Shown here piece after piece: positions 51,408-60,057 of a stretch of DNA of 64,000 bases. The stretch spans positions 1 through 64,000 of the forward strand of contig NZ_JAEQNC010000019.1 in assembly GCF_016722925.1 (NCBI RefSeq), in the 5' to 3' direction. Under the pieces are notes generated by a model. That model was not told where the DNA came from. It ran no database searches and was given only the letters and a program-made list of their open reading frames with translations. This DNA is from Phytoamicus setariae (GTDB taxonomy: Bacteria > Pseudomonadota > Alphaproteobacteria > Rhizobiales > Rhizobiaceae). Every line of letters starts with the position of its first letter. Within the stretch, counting starts at the first letter, position 1. Made by a program: the position numbers and the translations under genes.

Positions 51408-51833
51408 ATGAATGAAGCTGCAATGAACACCAATCAAACCATGCCTGCCGCCAAGGGTGGGCTCGTGCCTTACATCGTTGTCGACACGCAAAAGGCAGGA
51501 GAGTTCTACCGCAAGGCTTTCGGCGCAGAGGAAGCCTTCTGTGTGCCGCGCGACGAGCAGGGCCGCACCATGCACCTGCATCTCTATATCAACGGTAGTT
51601 CGCTGATGCTGTGCGATGCCTACCCCGAACACGGCCATCCCATGGAAAACCCGCAGGGGTTCACCTTGCAACTGATCGTCGACGACATCGACTTCTGGTG
51701 GGAGCGGGCCGTCAAGGCCGGATGCGAAATCACGCTGCCGCTGCAGCTTATGTTCTGGGGCGACCGCTACGGCCAGCTCCGCGATCCTTTCGGCATCAGC
51801 TGGGCGATGAATGCACCGAACAAGGGTGCATGA
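51408..51833 (+). CDS. VOC-family (glyoxalase/PhnB-like) protein
   Basis: A 141-residue protein with two beta-alpha-beta-beta-beta modules typical of the vicinal oxygen chelate superfamily (LVPYIVVDTQKAGEFYRKAFGAEE, and FTLQLIVDDIDFWWERAVKAG). The C-terminal DRYGQLRDPFGISWAM is characteristic of the PhnB subgroup. GGAGACGTAAA precedes the ATG. No substrate can be named. It lies between two catabolic clusters and may belong to neither. Confidence 0.82.
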   Translation: MNEAAMNTNQTMPAAKGGLVPYIVVDTQKAGEFYRKAFGAEEAFCVPRDEQGRTMHLHLYINGSSLMLCDAYPEHGHPMENPQGFTLQLIVDDIDFWWERAVKAGCEITLPLQLMFWGDRYGQLRDPFGISWAMNAPNKGA

Positions 51834-51849
51834 CACACGACCCGAAGAA

Positions 51850-51876
51850 CCGCAGCGGGACGCTTTCCCGCTGCGG
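51850..51876. terminator. Perfect hairpin between convergent genes
   Basis: CCGCAGCGGGA (51850-51860) and TCCCGCTGCGG (51866-51876) form an 11-base stem with a CGCTT loop between the VOC gene and the convergent isomerase gene. No T-run follows on either strand, so it may act with Rho or as a transcript end-stabiliser. Confidence 0.6.
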
Positions 51877-51888
51877 CATGCCTGCTTC

Positions 51889-52758
51889 TCAGCAGACGGT
51901 ACGAAACCGCTCCAGACAGATGTCCAGCACTTCATTCGGATCGCGCTTCCACCAGTTTGCGGCCGAAAAAATCTCGACCTCGCAATAGCCGCGGTAGCCC
52001 GCAGCTTCTACGGCGGCGCGCAAGAACTTCAGGTCGGCGACGCCATCGCCCATCATGCCGCGATCGAGCAGCACATCATTGGTGTCGGCCAGCCAGTCGC
52101 AGAGATGGTAGCCGGCGATCCTGTCGCCACCAAGACGCCGCAGTTGTTCCGCAAGCCCGAGATCCCACCAGACATGATAAACATCGATGGCAACGGTGAC
52201 GGCTTCATGCCCGATCGCCTCGACCACATCGACCGCATCGCGTGTCGTCACCAGGCAGGAGCGGTTGCCCCCATAGACGGGGTGTAGCGGTTCGAGTGCC
52301 AGCGTCAGGCCGCCGGCCTTGGCGCGCGGCGCGGCTTCCGCAACCATTTCCGCCACCATTTTCAGGCTGTCCCGCATCGAGTGGCTGCCTTCGACGACGC
52401 CGCCGACACAGATCGTCAGGCAGGCGGCCCCGAGTTCGGCGGCCATGTCGATGGAAGCAAGGAAATCGTCCATCGCAGCCGAACGCGGTTTCGGTGCCAA
52501 CGGCCCGACGAGAAACGGAGCGCGGCAAAGGCCACAGACCTCTAGCCCCGCCGCCCGGGTCCGCTCGCCGAATTCACGGGCGCGGGTGCCGATCTCTCGC
52601 CGCCAGAACGCGATCGCGCCAAAGCCGCGCGCTGCACAGGCATCGATGACCTGCTCCGGCGACCAGCCGGCACCGTTCCCTTCGACATTGTGGCCGAGGG
52701 TTGCGGTGTTGAGCGCGAGTGGCGAGTGGTCGATGGAAAAGTCACGCAGCGCATCCAT
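51889..52758 (-). CDS. Sugar phosphate isomerase/epimerase-family TIM barrel
   Basis: AP-endonuclease-2-fold protein of 289 residues, in the family of xylose isomerase-like epimerases and inosose dehydratases. Candidate metal ligands are the Glu of LALEPLHPVYGG, the Asp of VAIDVYHVWWD, the His of YHLCDW and the Glu of YCEVEIFS. Last gene of a four-gene unit; it starts one base after the DUF993 stop. Isomerisation, epimerisation or dehydration of the pathway sugar is expected. Confidence 0.85.
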   Translation of the reverse strand: MDALRDFSIDHSPLALNTATLGHNVEGNGAGWSPEQVIDACAARGFGAIAFWRREIGTRAREFGERTRAAGLEVCGLCRAPFLVGPLAPKPRSAAMDDFLASIDMAAELGAACLTICVGGVVEGSHSMRDSLKMVAEMVAEAAPRAKAGGLTLALEPLHPVYGGNRSCLVTTRDAVDVVEAIGHEAVTVAIDVYHVWWDLGLAEQLRRLGGDRIAGYHLCDWLADTNDVLLDRGMMGDGVADLKFLRAAVEAAGYRGYCEVEIFSAANWWKRDPNEVLDICLERFRTVC

Positions 52759-52759
52759 C

Positions 52760-53908
52760 TTAGACCCCGTAAAGCGCGAGCAGTTGCCGCATCCGGCGGA
52801 TCGCGAGATCGCCATCACGCAGCAGGCCGCATTGGTCGGCGAGCCGGAACACTTCGGTAAAATAGGGAAGCGGCCGCATGGCCTGGGCGCCGTTGAGCAT
52901 GATGAAATGGTTCTGGAAGCCATTGAGCCAGGCGAGGAAGACCACGCCCGTCTTGTAGTATTGCGTCGGGGCGCGAAAAATCAGCCGGGCCAGCGGCACC
53001 GTCGGATCGAGCGTCCGGCGAAAGCCGGCTTTATCACCTGCCGCAAGCTGCGCCATCGCATAGGCGGCCGCAGGCGCCAGCGGGTCGAAGATGCCGAGCA
53101 GGGCATGCGAATAGCCTTCGCTATCGCCCTCGATCAGTTCCGGATAATTGAAATCGTCGCCGGTATACATCTTGACGCCATCAGGCAGGCGGCGGCGCAG
53201 AAGGATTTCCTTGTCCTTGTCGAGCAGCGAGATCTTGATGCCATCGACCTTGGCGACATTGTCGCGGATGACGGAGAGGCAGGTTTCTAACTGCTCTTCG
53301 AAGCGGTCCGATCCCCAATAGCCTGCGAGTGCCGGATCGAACATGTCGCCCAGCCAGTGCAGCACCACGGGCTTGTCGCATTCAGCAAGCGCATCACGAT
53401 AGACAGCCAGATAGTCCTCGGGTCCCTTGGCAACCCGCGCGAGCGCCCGGCTTGCCATCAGGATGATGCGCCCGCCGACGGCCTGTATGGCGCCGATCTG
53501 CTCGCCGTAAGCACACCTGACATCGTCGAGCGTCCGCGCGTCATTCGGGTTGAGATGATCTGTGCCGGCGCCATTGAACACCAGCGCATCGGGGACTTCT
53601 GCTTTCGTGCGGCGGATGAGTTCAAGCGCGCCTTTCCAGTCCAGCCCCATGCCGCGCTGGGCGGTGTCCATGGCTTCGGCAATACCCAGCCCCAAACCAT
53701 GCAGGTGGCGGCGGAAGGCCATCGTCGTATCCCAGTCGATGGCGGCAGCGCCTGACGGATCGTTTGCGGTGAGCGGATCCGATGTCACATGGGCGGCGGA
53801 AAAGACGACGCGGTTGAAGCTGCGCGAGAAGCTGCGCGTTTCGATCGGGGTGCCGGAAAGGCTGTAGGCCTGAAGGCGGCCATCGGGACCAGGAAACTGG
53901 ATGTCCAT
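52760..53908 (-). CDS. DUF993 protein, dihydrodipicolinate synthase-like
   Basis: Protein of 382 residues from the DUF993 group, a distant relative of class I DHDPS/NAL aldolases. Barrel strands are visible around VVFSAAHVTSDPL, ALVFNGAGTDHLNP, KPVVLHWLGDMFDPAL and DGIKISLLDKDKE, where the Lys of GIKISL is at the place expected for a Schiff-base lysine. It may split or form a 2-keto sugar acid. GAGGA is eight bases before the ATG. Co-transcribed with the SDR upstream and the isomerase downstream. Confidence 0.82.
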   Translation of the reverse strand: MDIQFPGPDGRLQAYSLSGTPIETRSFSRSFNRVVFSAAHVTSDPLTANDPSGAAAIDWDTTMAFRRHLHGLGLGIAEAMDTAQRGMGLDWKGALELIRRTKAEVPDALVFNGAGTDHLNPNDARTLDDVRCAYGEQIGAIQAVGGRIILMASRALARVAKGPEDYLAVYRDALAECDKPVVLHWLGDMFDPALAGYWGSDRFEEQLETCLSVIRDNVAKVDGIKISLLDKDKEILLRRRLPDGVKMYTGDDFNYPELIEGDSEGYSHALLGIFDPLAPAAAYAMAQLAAGDKAGFRRTLDPTVPLARLIFRAPTQYYKTGVVFLAWLNGFQNHFIMLNGAQAMRPLPYFTEVFRLADQCGLLRDGDLAIRRMRQLLALYGV

Positions 53909-53918
53909 CAAATAATCC

Positions 53919-54692
53919 TCAGAAACGGGGAATGAGCATTCCGCCATCGGCGGAGATGACCTGGCCGGTCACGTAGGGCATGCCGCCGGTCGCTAGCGTG
54001 GCGACCATGCGGCCGATATCGCAGGGCTGGCCGAGGCGCGGCATGACCGTCAGCCCGTCCTCTTCGATCCGCTTGCGATAGATATCCTTGACGCCCCTGG
54101 TCATGTCGGTCTCGATCAGGCCCGGCTGAACGTCGAAGACAGCAATGTCTTCCGCGCCGAGCCGAACGGCGAAATTCCGGGAGATCATCGCAGCGGCCGC
54201 CTTCGAGGCGCAATATTCGGCGCGGGCGATGGAAATCGCCGTTGCATTCGAAGAGGTGACGTTGACGACACTGTAAGTGAGATCGGCTGAACGCTCGCGG
54301 GCCAAAAGCCGTCTCGCAAAAGCCTGCGTCAGGAAGAAATGCGCCTTGGCGTTGACCGCCATGCAGCGATCGTAACTCTCTTCGGTCACATCGAGGATAT
54401 CGCCGCGCGACAGGACCGAGACGCCGGCATTGTTGACCAGCGTCGTCAATGGACCCGTGACGCTTTCGGCCCGGTCGAGCATCGCCTGATGCCCGCCAAG
54501 GTCGCTAACATCGGCAGCGATGCGGATGACCTCGACGCCGCGCGCGCGGACTGCATTTTCGGCCGCCTGCAGTTCCTCGCCATCCGAATGACCGTTGAGC
54601 GCAATGTTGAAACCACGATCGGCAAGCTGAAGCGCGATCGCCAGACCGATGCCCCGGCTGGAGCCGGTGACCAGTGCCGCCTGCCCGCTCAT
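53919..54692 (-). CDS. Short-chain dehydrogenase/reductase
   Basis: NAD(P)-dependent oxidoreductase of 257 residues. The cofactor motif is TGSSRGIGLAIA, the structural NNAG is present, and the catalytic set is Ser (VTSSNA), Tyr and Lys (YCASKAA). Its start overlaps the acyl-CoA dehydrogenase stop (ATGA). A sugar or hydroxyacyl substrate is possible; the operon context does not decide. Confidence 0.88.
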   Translation of the reverse strand: MSGQAALVTGSSRGIGLAIALQLADRGFNIALNGHSDGEELQAAENAVRARGVEVIRIAADVSDLGGHQAMLDRAESVTGPLTTLVNNAGVSVLSRGDILDVTEESYDRCMAVNAKAHFFLTQAFARRLLARERSADLTYSVVNVTSSNATAISIARAEYCASKAAAAMISRNFAVRLGAEDIAVFDVQPGLIETDMTRGVKDIYRKRIEEDGLTVMPRLGQPCDIGRMVATLATGGMPYVTGQVISADGGMLIPRF

Positions 54693-55834
54693 GCCCGTGC
54701 TCCGTGCTTGGCGAGTTCGCGGGCGATGATCATCCGCTGCACCTGATTGGTGCCCTCGTAGATCTGGGTGATCTTGGCGTCGCGATAAAGGCGCTCGACC
54801 TCGAAGCCCCTGATATAGCCGCTGCCGCCGAACACCTGCACGGCATCGGCGGTGCGCGCCACGGCCATGTCTCCAGCAAAACACTTGGCCATCGAGCAGG
54901 CCATGGTGGCGTTCTCACCCCGATCGATCTTGCCGGCAGCACTATGGACCAGCAGGCGTGCCGCCTCGACATCCTTGGCGATGTCGGCAAGCAGCCATTG
55001 CACGCCCTGGAAATCCGATATCTTCTGGCCGAACTGCTTGCGCTGCTGGGCATATTCGAGCGCTGCTTCCAGCCCCGCCTGGCCGATGCCGACCGCGAGC
55101 GAGGCGATGCCCACGCGCCCCTTGTCGAGTGCGCCCATCATCATGTGGAAGCCGCGCCCCTCCTCACCGAGCAGGGCTTCCGGACCCATGCGGACATTGT
55201 CGAAATGCAGCGCCCCCACCTGGCTGGCGCGCTGGCCCATCTTGTGTTCCTTCGGCCCCTTCTCGACGCCCTTGGCATTGAGATCGACGATGAAGATCGA
55301 CATGCCGCGATGGCCGGCCTCGCGGTCGGTCTTGGCGAGCACGAAGCCGATATCGGCAACGGGCGCATTGTGAATCCAGATCTTCGAGCCGTTGAGGATC
55401 CAGCCATCGCCATCCTTTTCGGCAAAGGTGCGGATGCCGGAGACATCGCTGCCAGCTTCGGCCTCGGTCAAGCAATAGGCAACCTTGACCTTTGAGCTCA
55501 TCGACGCCTTCAGCCATCGACCTTGCTGCTCACTTGAGCCATGCCGCACGAGCAATGTGGTGATCAGTTCGAGCAGCCCACATTGATCGGCCACCGAGGC
55601 ATAACCGCGCGACAGCTCTTCCATGACCAGCGCATAGGCGAGCGTGTCAAAACCCGGCCCACCCAGCCTCTCCGGCACGCCAATGCCGAACAGGCCAAGT
55701 TCGCCCATCTGTGCGTAGATCTCCGAGGGGAAGCGTTCCTCCCGGTCCAGCGCCTCGGCGACCGGCCGCACGACATCCTCGGCGAATTGCCGCGCCATGT
55801 CGCGAACCTGCTGATGCTCCTCCGAAAGGTACAT
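54689..55834 (-). CDS. Acyl-CoA dehydrogenase
   Basis: FAD-dependent enzyme of 381 residues. Family blocks are CLTEAEAGSDVSGIRTFA, GWILNGSKIWIHNAPVADIG, the GRVGIASLAVGIGQAGLEAAL segment and a C-terminal QVFGGSGYIRGFEVERLYRDAKITQIYEGTNQ with the catalytic Glu. It is closest to short/branched-chain types, but the substrate is open. The ATG at 55834 has GGAG six bases upstream. First gene of the unit that also holds SDR, DUF993 and isomerase. Confidence 0.9.
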   Translation of the reverse strand: MYLSEEHQQVRDMARQFAEDVVRPVAEALDREERFPSEIYAQMGELGLFGIGVPERLGGPGFDTLAYALVMEELSRGYASVADQCGLLELITTLLVRHGSSEQQGRWLKASMSSKVKVAYCLTEAEAGSDVSGIRTFAEKDGDGWILNGSKIWIHNAPVADIGFVLAKTDREAGHRGMSIFIVDLNAKGVEKGPKEHKMGQRASQVGALHFDNVRMGPEALLGEEGRGFHMMMGALDKGRVGIASLAVGIGQAGLEAALEYAQQRKQFGQKISDFQGVQWLLADIAKDVEAARLLVHSAAGKIDRGENATMACSMAKCFAGDMAVARTADAVQVFGGSGYIRGFEVERLYRDAKITQIYEGTNQVQRMIIARELAKHGARA

Positions 55835-55850
55835 TTCCAACTCCCATTTT

Positions 55851-55895
55851 GTAACTATATGGTTACTTAATAGCAGCGTCGATTTTTGCGGTCAA
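55851..55895 (-). promoter_or_regulatory. Promoter and palindromic operator of the acyl-CoA dehydrogenase unit
   Basis: On the complement strand TTGACC (55895-55890), a 17-base spacer and TATTAA (55872-55867) form a strong sigma70 promoter. Directly after the -10 box lies the palindrome GTAACTATATGGTTAC (55851-55866), with perfect GTAAC/GTTAC arms. The operator would cover the transcription start and ends 16 bases before the ATG. Confidence 0.7.
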
Positions 55896-56009
55896 GACTG
55901 GCTGGCGAACCAATTTTTCAAGCAGATCCTGACCATTGATTTTGAAGGATTATTCCTGCTTCAAGAACGAGCGGATGGAAGTAGCCGGCTGAAATCAGGC
56001 GCTTTTCTC

Positions 56010-56055
56010 TTGCCATCGGCTTTACGAGTGATAACATAAATAACTAACTGGTTAC
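56010..56055 (+). promoter_or_regulatory. Promoter and operator of the aldo/keto reductase unit
   Basis: TTGCCA (56010-56015), a 16-base spacer and TAACAT (56032-56037) are followed after two bases by ATAACTAACTGGTTAC (56040-56055), which matches 13 of 16 positions of the palindrome in the divergent promoter. The operator ends 18 bases before the ATG. Confidence 0.65.
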
Positions 56056-56073
56056 ATTTTTCGGGAGGAATGT

Positions 56074-57093
56074 ATGAGAGTATCCGACACACGGAAATTC
56101 GGACGGACGAATCTGCAAGTGACGACGTTCGCCTTTGGAACCGCCCCCATCGGCAATATCTTCAAACCAATCGACGAACCCACATCCGATGGCATGATCC
56201 AGTCGGCATGGGATGCCGGCGTGCGCTTCTACGACACGGCGCCGATGTATGGCCACGGCCTGGCCGAACTGCGCACCGGCCATTCGCTGCGCTGGAAGGA
56301 CCGCGACGATTTCGTGCTGTCCTCCAAGGTTGGCCGCATCCTGAAACCCAAGCGCCGTGCCGATATCGATTTTGCGCCGTGGAACAATGCCGCACCCAAC
56401 GAACTGATCTTCGACTACAGCTATGACGGCACGATGCGGGCCTTCGAGGATTCCCTGCAGCGGCTGGCGCTGGAGCGGATGGATATCTGCTTCATCCATG
56501 ACATCGACGTGTTTACGCGTGGCGCGGACCAGCCTGAAGTATTCAAGACGGCGATGGACGGCTGCTGGAAGGCGCTGTCGAAGCTGCGCGACGAGGGCGT
56601 GGTCACGGCGATCGGCGTCGGCGTCAACGAATGGGAAGTCTGCCAGGCGGCGCTCGAGCAGCGCGATTTCGACTGCTTCCTGCTGGCCGGCCGCTATACG
56701 CTGCTGGAGCAGGATTCACTCGATACGTTCCTGCCGCTTTGCGAGAAACGCAACGCTGCCGTGGTGGTCGGCGGCGGCTTCAATTCTGGCATCCTGGCGA
56801 CGGGCGCTGTGGAGGGCGCCAAGTACAATTATTCGCCCGCCCCCGCCGCAATCATGGACCGGGTCAGCAAGATTGAAACGGTCTGCCGCGAATTCAACGT
56901 ACCGCTGCCAGCCGCCGCCATGCAGTTCGTCGTCGCCCACCCCGCCATCCCGTCCTTCATCGCCGGTACGCGCACGGTCGAGCAGTTGGAAAAGAACATG
57001 GAATGGTTCAACCATCCGATCCCGGTGGAATTCTGGGCCGAGCTGAAGAACAAGGGACTGCTGAGGGAGGATGCGCCGGTTCCACACTCCTGA
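56074..57093 (+). CDS. Aldo/keto reductase, aldose 1-dehydrogenase type
   Basis: NAD(P)-dependent oxidoreductase of 339 residues, close to D-threo-aldose (L-fucose) 1-dehydrogenases. The AKR tetrad is visible: Asp in RFYDTAPMYGHG, Tyr in the same block, Lys in LSSKVGR and His in CFIHDID. It would oxidise an aldose to its lactone, which fits a sugar pathway. First gene of a short unit with the SnoaL-like gene; a GGGAGGA site precedes the ATG. Confidence 0.88.
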   Translation: MRVSDTRKFGRTNLQVTTFAFGTAPIGNIFKPIDEPTSDGMIQSAWDAGVRFYDTAPMYGHGLAELRTGHSLRWKDRDDFVLSSKVGRILKPKRRADIDFAPWNNAAPNELIFDYSYDGTMRAFEDSLQRLALERMDICFIHDIDVFTRGADQPEVFKTAMDGCWKALSKLRDEGVVTAIGVGVNEWEVCQAALEQRDFDCFLLAGRYTLLEQDSLDTFLPLCEKRNAAVVVGGGFNSGILATGAVEGAKYNYSPAPAAIMDRVSKIETVCREFNVPLPAAAMQFVVAHPAIPSFIAGTRTVEQLEKNMEWFNHPIPVEFWAELKNKGLLREDAPVPHS

Positions 57094-57191
57094 TGGCGAA
57101 GACAACGGCGTTTCGGAATAATCTGAACGCCGCTGTCGGAAAGGCGTCGCTTCGTTCGTCCTCAGGGTTCTCGAAACCAGGAGGAACCGAG

Positions 57192-57635
57192 ATGCACAAT
57201 GCGATGAAGGCAGAGCAAGCAATCACCGACATGCTGATGGCGCGCGCAAAGGCGTTCGAGGAGAAGGATGTCACCGCCGCGATTTCCCATATGGCGGAAG
57301 ATGCTGTCACGTTCTCCCTTGCCCCGCCCCTTGCGACGCGCGGCAGGGATGCCAATGGTTTGCAAGCGTGGCTTGCGACGTGGCGCGGTCCGATTGGCGG
57401 TGATGTCCGTGACGTCAAGCTCAGAGTTGGCGAGGATGTCGCCTTCTGGACGGGTCTTGTTCACATCACCGGCACCAAGGCCGACGGCGATGTGGTCGAC
57501 CTCTGGTTCCGGCAGACGCTCGGTCTGGTCAACACGGCAGCCGGATGGAAGGTGGCGCACGAACATGAGTCCGTGCCTTTTGCGATGGACGGCAGCGGCA
57601 GAGCGCTACTCGATCTCAAGCCATCCCCGGGCTGA
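57192..57635 (+). CDS. SnoaL/NTF2-like protein
   Basis: A 147-residue cone-fold protein (AFEEKDVTAAISHMAEDAVTFSL; RVGEDVAFWTGLVHITG; WKVAHEHESVPF). Members are small isomerases, hydrolases or binding proteins. The ATG has GGAGGA a few bases upstream. It lies 98 bases after the aldose dehydrogenase gene, on the same strand. The C-terminal HEHESVP block is typical of the 'SnoaL_3' group; function unknown. Confidence 0.78.
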   Translation: MHNAMKAEQAITDMLMARAKAFEEKDVTAAISHMAEDAVTFSLAPPLATRGRDANGLQAWLATWRGPIGGDVRDVKLRVGEDVAFWTGLVHITGTKADGDVVDLWFRQTLGLVNTAAGWKVAHEHESVPFAMDGSGRALLDLKPSPG

Positions 57636-57654
57636 GCCGGCAGACGTTCCACAC

Positions 57655-58914
57655 CTACCGGATCAGGATCGCTCTGAAATCATTGACATTCGTGCCGGTT
57701 GGACCCGGCACGAAAAGATCGCCCAAGGCATGGAAGGCGCTCCAGGCATCGTTGTTGTTCAGCATCTCGCTGGGGTCGAGGCCAGCGGCGATCAGCCGTG
57801 CGACCGTGGATCCATCAGCAAACGCACCGGCATTGTCCTCGCTGCCATCGATACCGTCGGTATCAGCCGCCATTGCCTCGAGGCCGGCGGTGCCGCTGAT
57901 GGCAAGCGCGAAGGCGAGCAGGAATTCGGTGTTGCGGCCACCCTTGCCCTTGCCGCGCAGAGTGACAGTGGTCTCGCCGCCCGAAAGAAGCAGAACCGGC
58001 TTTTTGAACGGCCGGTCGCGATTGCGGATTTCCCGCGCGATGGCTGCATGCATGCGACCCGCCTCGCGCGCCTCGCCTTCGATCGCATCCGAAAGAATGA
58101 CCGCCGGAATGCCAGCCTTCTCCGAAGCAGCTGCCGCCGCTTCCAGCGAGACGGACGCCGAAGCGATGACATGATGGATGTTATTGGCGAAGGCGGGGTC
58201 GGAAGGATCAGGCGCATGCGCATTGCCCGAAGTGATGTGATCCAAGATGTTCTGCGGCAAGTCGATGCGGTAGCGCCTGATTTCTCCCAGCGCGTCCTCG
58301 GGCGTCGAAGGATCAGGCACGGTCGGGCCTGAGGCGACGTAGGCCGGATTGTCGCCCGGAATGTCGGATACGATGAGGCTGACGACGCGCGCCGGCCAGG
58401 CGGCCTTTGCCAACCGGCCGCCCTTGATACCGGAGACGTGCTTGCGGATGGTGTTCATCGCCGAGATCGGCGCGCCGGACGCAAGCAACGCCTTGTTGAG
58501 CGCGATCTCGTCAGCCAGCGTCAACCCTTCGGGCGGCGACGGCAGCAATGCCGAGCCACCGCCGGAAATCAGCGCGATCACCAGATCGTCCGCCGTCAAT
58601 CCCCGCAGCGTTTCGAACAGTCGTCGAGCGCCGATCAGGCCGTTTTCATCGGGCACGGGATGGGCCGCTTCGAATACTTCGATATGCCTGGTCTTAGCGC
58701 CATAGCCATAGCGGGTGACGACCAGCCCTTCGAGCGGGTCACCCCAATGCTTTTCTAGGGCGGCAGCCAGCTGCGCCGACCCCTTGCCGGCGCCGATCAC
58801 CACCGTGCGCCCGCGCGGCCTTTCCGGCAGGAACGGCAGGATGGCGCGCTCGGGATCGGCGGCTGCGACCGCGCAGTCGAAGAGCGATGTCAGGAACGGC
58901 CTGGCTTGCAGCAT
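57655..58914 (-). CDS. Glycerate 2-kinase (MOFRL family)
   Basis: Kinase of 419 residues that phosphorylates D-glycerate to 2-phosphoglycerate. The N-terminal domain has [20 protein letters not shown] and [13 protein letters not shown]. The C-terminal MOFRL domain has [25 protein letters not shown] and the [14 protein letters not shown] block. It would feed a three-carbon product of the pathway into glycolysis, the clearest hint that glycerate or tartronate semialdehyde is an end product. It starts four bases after the Dabb gene. Confidence 0.9.
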   Translation of the reverse strand: MLQARPFLTSLFDCAVAAADPERAILPFLPERPRGRTVVIGAGKGSAQLAAALEKHWGDPLEGLVVTRYGYGAKTRHIEVFEAAHPVPDENGLIGARRLFETLRGLTADDLVIALISGGGSALLPSPPEGLTLADEIALNKALLASGAPISAMNTIRKHVSGIKGGRLAKAAWPARVVSLIVSDIPGDNPAYVASGPTVPDPSTPEDALGEIRRYRIDLPQNILDHITSGNAHAPDPSDPAFANNIHHVIASASVSLEAAAAASEKAGIPAVILSDAIEGEAREAGRMHAAIAREIRNRDRPFKKPVLLLSGGETTVTLRGKGKGGRNTEFLLAFALAISGTAGLEAMAADTDGIDGSEDNAGAFADGSTVARLIAAGLDPSEMLNNNDAWSAFHALGDLFVPGPTGTNVNDFRAILIR

Positions 58915-58918
58915 ATAC

Positions 58919-59230
58919 TCACACTTTCATGTCGACGACGATGACGCCATCGGCACCACCTACGGTCTGCGCGACGATCTTTGCGCCGACCGCCTGATGC
59001 GCGGCGTCGGCAAGATAGATGTCACGGACCGCTTCATCTGTAAAATCAAACCAGAAGGCGTCCTTGAAACCGCGGATCATATTCGTCTCGACCGAGACAT
59101 TCGGGCCGGCATGGAAGGCTTCGATGCCGTTGATGTGGCCTTTCAGCGCATCGAGCTCGCGATAGAACGATGTCTTGGCCGCCTCGGACACATCGTCCCT
59201 GAAGCGCAGCAATACAAAATGACGAATCAT
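58919..59230 (-). CDS. Dabb (stress-responsive A/B barrel) protein
   Basis: A 103-residue dimeric alpha-beta barrel domain protein: [29 protein letters not shown] at the N-terminus and [24 protein letters not shown] later. Such proteins are often accessory enzymes (decarboxylases, cyclases) or of unknown use. It is tightly packed between the enoyl-CoA hydratase and glycerate kinase genes. The GGGAGGA site before the ATG is clear. Confidence 0.83.
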   Translation of the reverse strand: MIRHFVLLRFRDDVSEAAKTSFYRELDALKGHINGIEAFHAGPNVSVETNMIRGFKDAFWFDFTDEAVRDIYLADAAHQAVGAKIVAQTVGGADGVIVVDMKV

Positions 59231-59264
59231 GTTTTCCTCCCGAAATGATTTAGTTTAGCCGGAT

Positions 59265-60053
59265 TCAGAGGCCCCGGAAATCGGCCTTGCGTTTTTCGCG
59301 ATAGGCTGCGACTCCCTCCCTTAGATCATCAGTCGAGGCAGCTGCCATGCCCGCCATCGCCTCGATCGCCCGCTCCCGATCTTCGCCTTCCGCCGCATTG
59401 ATCAGCATCTTGCAGAGCTCGGTGGCCACCGGCGCCCGATGCAGCACGCGCGCGGCCAGTTCCTTCGCCTTCTGCAGCCCCTCGCCTGATGGCGTCAGGT
59501 AATCCACTGCGCCCAACGCCAGCGCCGCCTCGGCATCCAGCATCTCGCCGAACAACACGATGCGCCGGACAATCTGGCCACCGAAACGGCGGGTGGCGCG
59601 CTGCGTGCCGGACCAGCCGGGGATGACGCCGAGGCCGGTTTCGGGCAGACCGATCTTGATGTGGGTTTCGGCGATGCGGATGTCGGCGCAGGCGGCAAGC
59701 TCCAGCCCCCCGCCCAGCGCATGGCCATTCAGCACCGCAATGACTGGCTGACGTAGCCGCGCCAAGGCATCGAAGACCTGATGGCCGTCGCGCAGCCAGC
59801 GGCGGCCGAAATCGACAGGGGAATGCGCGCTCCAATCGTTGATATCGCCGCCGGCGCAAAAGGCCTTGCTGCCGTCGCCCGTCACGATCACGACCCGCAC
59901 CGACGCGTCGCGCTCTATCACGCGCAACGCGACCGCCAGTTCATCGATCAACGCCGTGTTGAGCGCATTGAGTTTCTCGGGGCGGCAAAGCGTCAGTATC
60001 GCGATACCGGCTTCGACTTCAATCTTGAGAGGAGTTTGCCCGGTTCCACTCAT
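59265..60053 (-). CDS. Enoyl-CoA hydratase/isomerase-family protein
   Basis: Crotonase-fold enzyme of 262 residues. The CoA-binding block is RPEKLNALNTALIDEL, the oxyanion region FCAGGDINDW and GHALGGGLELAACADIRIA, and the second catalytic Glu lies in LPETGLGVIPGWSGT. Hydration of an enoyl-CoA is expected. It starts four bases after the CoA-transferase stop, and the Dabb gene follows. Confidence 0.9.
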   Translation of the reverse strand: MSGTGQTPLKIEVEAGIAILTLCRPEKLNALNTALIDELAVALRVIERDASVRVVIVTGDGSKAFCAGGDINDWSAHSPVDFGRRWLRDGHQVFDALARLRQPVIAVLNGHALGGGLELAACADIRIAETHIKIGLPETGLGVIPGWSGTQRATRRFGGQIVRRIVLFGEMLDAEAALALGAVDYLTPSGEGLQKAKELAARVLHRAPVATELCKMLINAAEGEDRERAIEAMAGMAAASTDDLREGVAAYREKRKADFRGL

Positions 60054-60057
60054 CGCA